A DNA stretch of 64,000 nt, taken from NCBI GenBank assembly GCA_021464415.1, contig CM038469.1, positions 13,494,501-13,558,500 on the forward strand, given 5' to 3'. The position numbers and the translations under genes were made by a program. The first letter of the stretch is position 1. Every line of letters begins with the position of its first letter. The DNA comes from Lonicera japonica (taxonomy: Eukaryota; Streptophyta; Magnoliopsida; Dipsacales; Caprifoliaceae). Shown piece by piece: positions 22,301 through 32,712 of the stretch. The notes below the pieces were generated by a model. That model was not told the DNA's origin, did not search any database, and saw only the letters and a list, made by a program, of their open reading frames with translations.

Positions 22301-24160
22301 GACGAGAAACATTCTTTAATCCATGCCACCCACTTCGAATCGAACCCCATACTCTCCATCATAGCCACTAGGAAATCCCACTCCACTATATCATAAGCCT
22401 TGTTTAAATCCAATTTAACAGCCGCCACACCAATGCTACCCCCAATACGACTTCTAAGAGCATGAAGGTAGAGCAATTAAAATATTATCATGAATTAAGC
22501 GCCCCAGAACAAATGCACTCTGACTAGGGCTGATCACAAAATCAAGAACTTACCTAAGTCTATTTGCAAGAATTTTGTAGAGCACATTACAAAAGCTAAT
22601 CGGGCGGTAGTCAGACACATATTACTAGTTTTTCTTCTTTGGAATTAACACAATATTAGTGCAATTAATCCAATTAAGGGAGGCACCCTCATTAAAAAAT
22701 TCCTGACATGCCGTATTTACTAAGTTCGCCACAATGTCCCAATGATGTTGGAAAAAAATGACAGACATACCGTCAGGTCCCAGGGCTTTTGTATGGCCAA
22801 TTTGCATAATTGCCTGCTTAATCTCTTCATCCGTCACATTTGCACACAAGCTTTGGTTCATATCCTCGGTAACTCTTATATTAATCAAAAAAGTCATACG
22901 AAAGATTTGTTCCTTATTTGGGCCTGCAAAAGTGAACAAGCCAGCAAAGTACTCTTGAACAATACTTCCAATGTCTTCAGCCCCTGTTCTCCACTCCCCA
23001 GCTTGGTTAATAAGACCCTTAATACGAACCCTCATTTATAATGCCTTTTGGTGAAAAAATTTAGTGCTGCAATCTTTCCAGTTCAAACACTCGGCCTTGC
23101 TCCGTTGCCGCTAGTAACACTCTTCAGCCTCCTTCAGGTCATTTATTTCCCTTTGAATCGCAAAGACCCTGCCTGCATTGTGAGACTCCATTGGCTCCAT
23201 TATCAATTGATCTAATTCATTATATTTCATCTCAATAGTCCGGTGCAAATCACCAAAGGTCACCTTGCTCCAACCTAGCTATCAGTGCCCTCCCACACTT
23301 AAAATTATTGGACATACACCTGTCTATGCTCGAACCGTTCCCAATTGTCTCCTAAGTTTGCAACACAGTAACTCGACAACGCTCGTGGCACACTCAAAAT
23401 TCTTCGAATTTAAAGCCACCACCCCTTCGAGCAATATAGGCCACGTTACCACCAACCCTATCGTCCAAGTCTAGAAAAATTGCAAGGTGATCAGAGCCAT
23501 GAAAGCGTAAAACAGAAATAGTTGCATTAAGGAAGAGGTTTCTTAAATGAAAAATTCCAAGTGCCCGGTCAAGCCTTTCTTTGACTAGTTACTCATTAAA
23601 AAACGCATTTACCATGTAAAATGGGGCCTGAGGTTTTAATCTCCATGAGATCGAGTGAGGCCATATGAAAATCATACATAAGGCGAGCAACACACACTCT
23701 CCCATTTCATTCTCGCTGTCCACCATAATCTCGTTAAAATCGCCTATAACAACCCATGGCACCTCAAATTGATCATCTAATCGATGAAGGAGCTGCCACG
23801 AATGATGGCGATTTTTGGTTTTCAGGCACCCATAGAAGCCCATAAGTTGCCACGTCTGATTAGTCTCTAAGTTGATCACGCATCAATGTGAGCATTAGAA
23901 AAACACTTTACTGAAACATATGTTGAAGAGTGCCACAATAAAGTAAGGCCACCTCATAACCCTTGCCTATCCACAGACAAACAACAATTGAACCCAAGTT
24001 TTTAGTGAACAACATCCATCTGCCCATCAGTCAATCGCGTCTCCATCAAGAACACCACATCGGGGCCTTTGCTCTGCACCAGCCTGCGATATCATCGAAT
24101 GCACGATGGTTCCCAAGCCCTCGCACATTCTAGTTAAGGATTTTCTTGGCGATTGGCGGG
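19348..24160 (-). pseudogene. LINE ORF2: endonuclease / reverse transcriptase / RNase H, broken
   Basis: Read on the minus strand. At about 24150 a damaged endonuclease start (KILN, stop, NVRGLG) is followed in another frame by PDVVFLMETRLT. WQLMGFYG and VVIGDFNEI (about 23730-23860) continue the endonuclease. The reverse transcriptase follows: KALGPDGMS and IVLIPKKKN (22625-22800), AVKLDLNKAYDIVEWDFL (about 22390) and the catalytic ILFADDSLLF (about 22090). A zf-RVT-like segment with Cys/His lies near 20880. RNase H is at 20162-20600 (KLNSDGSFDKDRGIMGVG, with the D and E positions visible). The C terminus continues across the hAT insertion as CREDAMEVHVSNFPSWLLDL to a stop at 19348-19350, with one TGA just after HSLAR. 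Several frameshifts and stops separate the pieces. Confidence 0.88.
19442..20160. mobile_element. hAT-type MITE inserted in LINE RNase H region
   Basis: An exact 8-bp target-site duplication, TTCAGCGG, lies at 19434-19441 and 20161-20168. Terminal inverted repeats are TAAGGCTGGCAAT and, reverse-complemented, TAGGACTGGCAAT. Subterminal arrays rich in AACACGACCCG and GTGTCGTGTT motifs fill both ends around an AT-rich centre. The 8-bp duplication and TARGGCTGGCAAT ends identify a non-autonomous hAT element of a kind common in dicots. It interrupts the LINE near its 3' end, so it is the younger insertion. Confidence 0.93.
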
Positions 24161-24573
24161 GTTGGGAACTAACCACTGCCATTGTATTAATTTTCATCAT
24201 TCCCTCCCTATGAATATGCTTTCCATCCCCTTCTGATGACAAGTCATCAAGGCCCCGCTTTATCCCCACTCTACTGATCATTCCACAGGCCTCCAAACCA
24301 GTCATAGGTGGCCTCTCATCATCAATCAACCCCACTGGAGTAAGGGCTCTCACCCTCGCTTAACCACACTCTTAATCTTCTTTTTACTTTTCCTCACCCC
24401 AGCTCCCGCCTTAACCCAACCTAGTGGAGGAATATTCTAGTCTCCTCCAATATTCTAGTTTTCTCTGCTTCCATATGGCACATTTATCCGTTTTGCATGC
24501 GCTTCCATTAACGTAATTGGCACTTCAATTCATGCACCTACTCCCACATGCATCTCATTCCCTATAGTTGCAC

Positions 24574-26571
24574 TGTAACACTTTATGTTTATTTTAATGT
24601 AAAATATGTGTATTATGTGCATTTTGTATGGAATTTATAATTTTAAAAATTATCTGTTCAAAATTTGGAGAATTTTTTTTGTAAATTGTAGATCTCAGAA
24701 TTACCTTTCATGGATATAAAGAACATCTCAATCGGAATTCTGAGCAAGAAGTTATGGCCAAAACAAAAATATGATAGCATGGCCGAGGACCGGTATGGGA
24801 AAATTGGCATACCGGTCTAGCGTACGCAATTTGGAGAAAAGTTTGGCTGCGGACCGGTATGCAGTTTTTGGCATACCAGTCCAGCGTATAAAAATTTGGG
24901 AAAATTTGCATTGCGGACCAGTACCCTGTTCTTGGCATACCGGTCTGCCATCCGAAACAATCCACCGACTTAGTTCATTTTAAGTGCGTTTTAGCTATTT
25001 TTTCACTCATTTTCGAGCCACACTCTTCCACACCATCTAGAGGTTTCTAGGGAGAGAAAGAGAGAAGTTCTTAAGTGATTCTCGCTTATTTTCACTTCTG
25101 ATCGAAGGTTTATGCTCCAAATCATCATAAATCCTGTTCTAGCTTACTATTCTTCATCTTTCTCCTTGGGATTTCTTTGGGAGAGCTTGGGTTCCCATCT
25201 TCTTTTCTTCTATACGGCTAATAAACATGAGGTAGGGGTTCTCTAGCTTTCAAAACTTGATAACATGGTTTTATTATTCAAGAATCTTTGTTCTTGATTA
25301 TTATTTGTTTGAGAAACTTGAATATAAAAGTGTCCATGTTATTTTTATGATTTATAGAGCTGTGATTGCATGATTCGAGGTAAGATATGCCATATACGCT
25401 TGCTATAAAGTGTTAAGTGTTATTTGAACTATATAAGGTATCTCTTAGTTGTGTGAAATATTGTTTATTAATAAAATGAGTTATTAATGCTTTATACACA
25501 CCAAGGGATATGGAATGAAATTTGTTTTGGTGAATATGGCATAGACTACTTGGTATATTAAGGAAATAGCACGTTTGCATACTATACATATCATCTTCAT
25601 GTCAACCACACACGTGGAGATTCTTTGGCATATTCAGATTATTCTTATTGCCTAACATATGGGGCGTATATCTTTTATTGATGATGATGATGATAATGAA
25701 AGCTCGTTATGATCGTGATATTATTCGGGATTTGATATGATCCTAATATGGATCTGGGTATAATTATATTGTGGCCCTTCGATTGTGAAGTGATGATGTA
25801 TTGATTTGTGCCTACCAGGATGAAAAATAAGTAGGGCTTGGTGCCCTTAGGTTGAAAATCCCTAAACCTCCGAAGGGTAACAATGCGTCGACTGTCTAGA
25901 GCCAGCGGTGTGTAGCCCGAAAATCTAGACAACGGTAAGACACTAATGATTCTATTGCTATGAGACTATTGGGGGACTTGTAGTCCAAATTGATTATGAT
26001 CCATCCGTATTCTCTGGGGCCGATGGGCCACTTTATGATCATTGTCGGATTATTCTCGCATGCGGGCAGGCCCATGTTCTATTCTGGATCGGTATGGATA
26101 TATTCCGGCTACGTGGTTCTATGGTTGACACAAGAGAGGTAATTTGCATTAGCATAGGCATGCATTTCTTAATGAACATATAGTCTAAAATTGATTTGTG
26201 TTTTACACGTGATGCTTTCGTTATGATTTACCCCTACTGAGCATATAACTCACCCCATTTTTCCTAAATATTACAGGTACTCATGAGTCCCGTGAGGATA
26301 AGGAAGTGACGGGAACAGGGACGAAATAGAAGCTCTAATATGATTCATTTTTGGTGTATATATTAGTTTTGTATAAATATTATATGCACATGTGATAGTT
26401 GTATCGTAGCTATATACCCCATGCTTGACCTAGCACGTGATATGCATGTTACCTTGTATTTTTGTTTATTTATATACATACACGCCCATTTTAATTAACA
26501 TAAGATGGGTTAGTAACGCTCCAGGTCTTAATTAGGGGTATTATCCTGTAGATTAACGCGGGGGTGTTACA
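24574..26571. mobile_element. Solo LTR (probably Ty3/Gypsy) inside LINE ORF1
   Basis: A 1998-bp segment begins TGTAACAC and ends GTGTTACA (TG...CA, inverted termini). It is flanked by an exact 5-bp duplication TGCAC (24569-24573 and 26572-26576). It has no gag-pol interior, so it is a solo LTR left by recombination between two LTRs. The TGTAACA-type terminus and 2-kb length suit Ty3/Gypsy, but without the interior the class is inference. It carries a three-unit tandem hairpin array (24779-24955). LINE ORF1 reads up to both edges. Confidence 0.9.
24779..24955. repeat. Three tandem ~63-bp units, each forming a hairpin
   Basis: Units start near 24787, 24851 and 24914. Each has a GGACCGGTAT-like arm, a 9-12 base spacer ending in TTGG and the inverted arm CATACCGGTC. 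Unit 1 has a perfect 10-bp stem (GACCGGTATG with CATACCGGTC); units 2 and 3 carry point changes. The array lies 200 bp inside the solo LTR. Confidence 0.85.
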
Positions 26572-26576
26572 TGCAC

Positions 26577-27531
26577 CCTACTCCATGACCCTTCCACCCG
26601 TAAGAACTAGACTATTTGAAGAAGTAGTAATCTCAGCTGCTTCACTAGCACTCTTTACTGGGCTCGTCATCTCCTTGCTACGCAAATGCCCTCCTTCACT
26701 CGCCTCGTTATCTGAATTAGACATCATCTTAAAAATATAACCAAAAATAGAACTGCATTCAATACCCTCGTTCTTCTTATACCATGCTTCATTAAACATT
26801 ACTCAAAGCCAATCAGCGTATTGTAAACCTTTGTTAACCTCATAAGAACTAATAGCCTGATGCCAGACTCACAGAGAACATGCCCTAACCTCCCACATCC
26901 ATAACAAAAATCCCCAAGCTTCTCATATTTGAAGAGGATCTAGATCAAAACTGAAGAGGTTGGAATCTCAATCTTCACTCTTCCCTGAAGAGGTTTCATG
27001 ACATCAACCTTAACCCTAATTCACAAAAACTTGCCTAGGCGGTCCCCATGCAATCCCACGTCCCCATCCTCCACATCCCCAATGCATGAACCTAATATTT
27101 TCCTCATATCCTTATTCATACACATGAAAGGGAGGTTATAACATCAAACCAAAAAGTTTACCCATCTTAAATTCACTGCCGACGACACCTCAAAACCTGT
27201 GGCACGCTCAAGTAATAGTAGAAATCGATCAAAGTTCCGAAGGTCCATTTAACAGAGCCCTACGCGCTTCTAGCTCAATACCGAATTTAAACACAAACAT
27301 ATCCTCCCTAAAGTCGAAAATCTTAATCCTCTTCATCGGCTTCCATACTTTGGTTATCATAGTTTTAAAGGCCTTATGGTTGTATGTTTTCATAGTAAGC
27401 AATTTACCAACAAGAAAGAAGCTTTTACCAGTCGAATGTACATGGCTCGTAGTCGAATCCACTATAATGGTTTAGCTCTCTTTCGACGTCAGATCCATCG
27501 ATCGCCACATCTCAATGAGTTCTACCTCCAT
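26577..27531 (-). pseudogene. LINE ORF1: DUF4283 and zinc-knuckle protein, broken
   Basis: The ATG at 27529-27531 (minus) starts MEVELIEMWRSMDLTSKES, typical of plant LINE ORF1. After a stop it continues as VGKLLTMKTYNHKAFKTMI and KIFDFREDMFVFKF, the DUF4283 domain. Further on, KLGDFCYGCGRLGH (about 26880-26940) is a CCHC zinc knuckle. The acidic, Ser-rich C-terminal part (SNSDNEASEGGHLRSKE) runs into the solo LTR and resumes on its far side at about 24570 down to 24165. ORF1 proteins of this class bind the LINE RNA. Stops and shifts make it non-functional. Confidence 0.82.
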
Positions 27532-27823
27532 AACCAGATTACAGCGCCACACTTTCAAAAAGAGAAAACAACAGTAGACGACGAAAAAATGTACACACAT
27601 AAAAACTAGGGCAAAGACCACGCTGCCACTAAAACTATGGTAGGGTTAGCTTGTATGCAGACAAGGAATAGCTCTTATAGGAAACCTAGAAAAAAATGAG
27701 AAATGTTATATTTCATTTCTCAAAAATTTTAATATTTGGTTTGGGTTTTAGGCTTGGAATGCATTATTCTAAAAATTAAGTATCCATCCTTTTAAATAGG
27801 ATGGGACTAAATTATTACTGTAA

Positions 27824-28291
27824 GGCTTCGTTTGGTTCGCAGATTTGAGAATTCATGGAAAGGAAAGTCATTACTTTCTTTTGTTTGGTAAGCATAAACT
27901 CTGGAAATACTTTCCTGATAGAGGGGAAGAGGGGGAAAGTCATTCCACTAAGACCTCATAGGATTGATTTTTCCTTTTGATTTTTCAATATTTATTACAA
28001 AAGTTTTGGACAACAATATTCCTACTTAAATATGCTATTGCCAAATTTACCATTGAATCACTTTCCACTGCTTTTTATTTTAAAATGTAAATGGTATTAT
28101 TGAAATATTGATATATTTTTATTTTTATTTCCTGAATCAACCAAACACCAAAAGGGAAATCAAATGGTATTTTCTGAATACTTTCCAAACTTTACCAAAC
28201 ATAAGAAACAAAACTTGACAGGAACTTTAGTTTCCCACCAGCATGGGAAAGACAAGGGAATTAGTTTCCCTTTCGTGAATAAAACGAGGCC
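27824..28291. mobile_element. Tourist-like (PIF/Harbinger) MITE, copy 1
   Basis: A TAA target duplication occurs at 27821-27823 and 28292-28294. Terminal inverted repeats are GGCTTCGTTTGGTTCGC and, reverse-complemented, GGCCTCGTTTTATTCAC. Internally it contains paired ACTTTCC and GGAAAG motifs. A shorter relative lies at 42143-42341. The TWA target plus a GGCCTCGTTTGG-type end matches Tourist-like MITEs. Confidence 0.8.
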
Positions 28292-28605
28292 TAAGTATTC
28301 ACTTTTAGATTTTTTTACTAAAGTTTTCTTTTAAGACCAAAATATCCCTTTTACTTACCAAAGAAACTTTTCTTTTCCTTTATATACATTTTAAAAGAAA
28401 AAAAATTTGTTATTAAACTTTTTTCTTTATTTTTCTTTTTACTATTAGATAGATACAACTTTTCACAATTCTTAACAATAAAATTTTAAATTTAAGAATA
28501 CTATCTTAAACTCGTAATTAATTTTATATTCTTTGTAGTTAAGTCATACCCAAAACCGGAGCTAAAACGCATAAGGGTTGAATAAGAACTTCATTTATTT
28601 TTAAA

Positions 28606-28833
28606 CTATTTCAAACGGCTCTGGTAATTTTTATAGGTCTTCTGAATCCCAAGTTTTTTATTAAGAATGGGAACTATTCTTTCTTCTACTACTTGCTTCC
28701 CTAAAATGCCACTATTGTCACGCCATCCCCGAGCGGCAGCATCAACCATAAGTTCTAACAATAATTTGCTCTCTTCCTCAGTCCATTGCTCATAATTTCC
28801 TTTTTTCTTGATATCTTGTTGTTGGTCAGTCAT
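28606..28833 (-). pseudogene. Myb/SANT-like domain fragment
   Basis: The minus-strand frame starts at the ATG at 28831-28833 (MTDQQQDIKKKGNYEQWTEE). It encodes about 75 residues with WTEEESKLLLELMVDAA, RGWRD and KTYKNYQSRLK, which is the first half of a Myb/SANT-like (Myb_DNA-bind_3) domain. That domain is found in L10-interacting-MYB-like plant proteins and in Harbinger accessory proteins. The frame stops inside the domain, and no continuation was seen in the AT-rich sequence downstream. It is probably a truncated copy of a transposon-linked or multi-copy gene. A functional microprotein cannot be excluded. Confidence 0.6.
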
Positions 28834-30929
28834 AATGATTTTACTATAATATCGTACCACAAAAACAAAATAAGAGTGCAGTAAATCAGTCCTTACACCT
28901 TCTCCAAATATAAATATATATTTTTTGTCTGAAATATAAAATGTACATGGTATGGTTTTTTTTAGCAAGTAAAACACATCTTACCATTTCCTCATCAAAG
29001 AAAAAAAAAGGCCACCATAAAAACTATAGGTTAAATGCTAAAGAACATATCGACTAATTCGAAACAAGGCATCTTTTAGTACTCTAAAAATCAAAATAAT
29101 AAATACGTAGCAGATGAAACAAAAACCACTATTCTCCACCTAAAATCATTCTTTAAAAACAAAAAAAAAAAGAAACAAAAAGGCAGAACCCATATTCACA
29201 TCTGGGAAGAGTAGAAAAAAAGGGTGTCCTATTTTAGTTATAGTACTATTAATGTCATTCATGTATACAACTATTCACATATAAAAACAGAGCAATATTA
29301 ATGTCATTCATGTATCCAACAAGCATAGCAGTATTATTAATTCACTTGATGAGAAGTATGTATATACTTGTATCTACCTGGGTACAATAAGACCAAATAA
29401 CTATTTGTGAGACCAATAGTTATTTTGAACATATACTATTAGTTCTTTAAGTATATTAATTATAAGACCGTGTTATTGGTATAACGTGAGAACCATACAT
29501 ACATATACTATTGGTACTAATAGTTATTAGCCAGCAATATACAGTTGCTGGCTAATAATTATTGGACCAAAGTAATTATATTACCAATATTATAGACATA
29601 CCAATAGTTAGCTATTGGTATATCTCGTATAGTGATATTTTGAATTATTTCGTTCTAATTGAGGATTGCTTTGAATGTATGAATGGGCCGGGTTAGTTTT
29701 ATTCAACTAATTATTTATGCTTTTATTCTATAATAATTATTTTATACGAATATAATAACGCGTTGAGACATGAAAAAATATATAAGTAAATTATTTTAAA
29801 TACATGAAAAAACATATAATTATTACAAATATAATATAACTAAAAGTTTGTATCAAAAAAATATTAACTAGAAGTTGATACATCTATTCAAATTATAATT
29901 ATAAGAAAATGGTGTAGCTATTAATGTTTCCAACATTATAAATATTTCCAATATAAATTATAACTTTACAAGTAATTTATTAAGATAAATATCACACGGT
30001 AAATCAACAATTTTTATAGATAAAAATGTCTACTAATCTATAAATTAATATTTATAACTAGGTTGATATATAATAGATAATTTTTTGCAATAACTAGTAT
30101 TACAATAATTTTGAAAAGAATGTTTATATTACTTTTATATAAAATATTTTATTCTCTGATGAATAATAAACTATATTCATATATATAATTATACAAGTTT
30201 TCTATTTCTTTCAATACACTTATAAGAACAGAAAAGTTGAACTCTGAAAGAAATCCCTCCTTTCTCTCTCTAGAAACTTCTTGTTTGCCTATGGTAATAA
30301 ACGGTAGAATCCGGGTTAGGGTTTAACAATTCTAGGGTTTTATTCATGAATCTGGAGATGAAGCGACCTAAGTTGGACTTGTTCGTATCACTGAGCCGGC
30401 AAAGATCGATTCATGTTCTAATCAGAATTGGGCTTTTTTACATACTAACGGTAAGTCTAAAAGTACCCTTTGTCTTTAGAACTGGGTTTAGCGCAGTTAC
30501 TCAAGAGAGCTTCAATGGACCCTTTCAGAGAAGACCATAAAGAAAGTCGGTTTCTTCATGTATATACTTATAGATATATATATATATATATATATAATTG
30601 TGTATTTTTTACATTCTAGTATCCAAATCTACACTTTTTTATGTTTTTAGATTTTTATTACATGGTTAACTTTATATATATATATATAACATGATGATAT
30701 AAATCAAAAACGTGAAGAAAGATTATATAAAAATACCTTGATGGAGAAGGTCTGTTGGTCTCCCCTCAAGCTCTGTTCATCTTCTGGTAGTAGTCGTTTG
30801 AGAGAACGTGAAATCTTTAGGAATGTGGAGAGATTTCTAATTAGGGTTAGTATTTATACTATGGACCCTAAAATCCATCACAATCCACCAATAAATAGAT
30901 TATTTTAAAGTTAGTAGACTTTTGAATAT
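28834..30929. other. AT-rich intergenic region with palindromic cluster
   Basis: No supported gene. Notable are: a direct repeat of ATTAATGTCATTCATGTAT (about 29248 and 29298); a cluster of inverted CCAATAGTTA/TAACTATTGG and AGCCAGCAA/TTGCTGGCT motifs at about 29390-29635; and (TA)n at about 30574-30596 and 30675-30690. A 64-codon frame at 30346 has no recognisable domain. Confidence 0.45.
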
Positions 30930-31110
30930 CATAAGATTTTGAAGGATATTTTAGAATCCTAATTGAATACAGTAAGATTTTAAAAGATTATTTCAAATCT
31001 TAATTGAATACCCTTAGATTTGAATAGATTATTTCAAATACTAATTAAATACCCATAGACTTTGAAAGTCCAAAAAAATCCCATAGACTCCCAATTGAAT
31101 ACACCCCCCT
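30915..31110. repeat. ~45-bp degenerate tandem repeat ending in a MITE-like terminus
   Basis: Four or so degenerate units share ATTTCAAATYYTAATTGAAT and AGATTTTGAA-type cores, ending at ATTGAATACACCCCCCTT (about 31090-31110). That terminus resembles the end of a common dicot MITE (in reverse complement GGGGGTGTATTCAATT), but the opposite end was not found, so it may be truncated. Confidence 0.5.
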
Positions 31111-32712
31111 TAACTTCTCTCTTATGGTGACAATAATTCCCACATTTATCCTCTCTCAATCATGCACTAAGAAGAGGTACCCTCTTCTCTCTACTCTTCT
31201 AATTTTGTTTTGAAGCCTCTCTTGCCTTAGTATTCGTTTTTCCCCCAAAAAAATCTTCTTACTTCTCTCCAAACAAACAAATATATATATATATATAATA
31301 TAATACTTCTTCTTCATATGCTTTTTCGAATACTTCTCTATCTCTAGATCCATTTAAAGGCAAATCCTTTATTTGTGTTCTTGCTGCACCTATAATTTCT
31401 CCTCAGAAGAAAAATAGGATTTTTGCCTAATACATTTTTCATTTCCTATATAGGTGTTTACTCTCTTAACTCTCTCCCAAATTTCATACCAATACACAAT
31501 TTTTAGTTTTATTAAGGTGATTTTTCTATATTTTTTTCCGGTAATACATTTGTTTCCCTGTCTTTACTTCCCATACAAGTGTTTACATTTCCTATTAAGT
31601 TTATTTTTAGTTTTATTAAGTTGATTCTTTTAGTAATAATACGATTTGATAATAATACTCAATTTTTAGGTTATCCCAAAAGGTGGGTGAATGCTTCTTC
31701 TTTCAATTGTCCTAAGATTCAAAGAATGGAAAACATTCAACTGTTTTACATATTGATAGTCTGTACAATATATCTAATGCTTGGTTTTCGGTTTCTATAC
31801 ATTTGTATCGGTTTTTGTCATTTTTTAATATCAGTTTGTATTGTCACAATTTGCATGAGTTTTGAAAGATTCATGTAATCCGCATGACAATAGACTAAAG
31901 AGAGAACGTCATGTGACATAGGAGTAAAATACATGAGTTGGGAGTTTACTCCCAATCACAATATATTTTTCACTAAAATCATGATATTTAAAAGCACAAA
32001 ATTGATCAAACAACCTAACCAACCTTTGTCGAATCAGAACCTTGGTTCTGTCTTTTTTCAATAAGTCCTAAATAGATCAAACCGACTAAAATTGGTAAGT
32101 CCATCTAAAGTTTTGAAAAACTAAAACTTAGATTCAACATTTGGCACGCTCATTGGGCTTCTAGTCATATCAGTGTGCCATTCGACACGAGCAATACCTA
32201 GTATAGTTATAAGTTATTATAAGATCTTTATATACAATTTTTTAATTGATCGTTTTTGTTATGAAATTATAGAAGCTTCAGTTATTATTGTTGTTGTTGT
32301 GTCCATAGCCAATGGAATATTTTTGAATAAATTGCTGTCTCGTCCCTAAAATCATCTACTATTTGGGTTGCATAGCATTTGCAAATTTAAGGAATGACGG
32401 TACACATAATTATCAATGAGAATGGGCCCAAAAGTTAACTAAATTTAGTTGCAATGGCAACAAGTTAAAGCCCAACGCTCCATTGGATTTGATAAAGAAC
32501 TCGTACTACATTTGGACTCGCAATCTGTTACTTTCAAAATAATCTCACTCCGTCAACCCATAAGGATTGACATACTTTGTATGTATGAACTACGTAATAT
32601 ATATATACATACACCCGGTTCGATTCACGGAAATTCATTTTATCTTTTTCCTATTTTTATGATTGAACACTGTATGCATCAATATTCCGAGTATGTTAAA
32701 ATATATGCATAT
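31111..32712. other. AT-rich intergenic region
   Basis: No supported gene. Contains T-rich tracts and (TA)n at about 31280-31296. A 99-codon hydrophobic frame at 31579 is T-rich and has no recognisable domain. I see no further structure. Confidence 0.45.

Larger units (their letters stand above)
19318..27699 (-). mobile_element. Degenerate full-length L1-type LINE with nested insertions
   Basis: A plant non-LTR retrotransposon on the minus strand. It runs from a 5' leader (about 27532-27699) through ORF1 (DUF4283 and zinc knuckle) and ORF2 (endonuclease, reverse transcriptase, zf-RVT, RNase H) to a short A-tail (six T on plus, 19318-19323). It is flanked by 15-bp target-site duplications that differ at one base: GAAATGCTATATTTC at 19303-19317 and GAAATGTTATATTTC at 27700-27714. 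After removing the hAT MITE (19442-20160) and the solo LTR (24574-26571), the element is about 5.65 kb, normal for a plant L1. Many stops and frameshifts show it is dead. Order of events: LINE first, then MITE and LTR element, then loss of the LTR interior. Confidence 0.9.

Noticed and set aside
30346..30540. 64-codon frame after a TTAGGGTTTAAC leader-like stretch
   Set aside because: No domain, and no supporting splice structure or promoter motif; recorded only as intergenic.
31579..31878. 99-codon hydrophobic frame that could suggest a membrane protein
   Set aside because: T-rich sequence gives Phe, Ile and Leu codons by chance; there is no start context, homology or splice structure.
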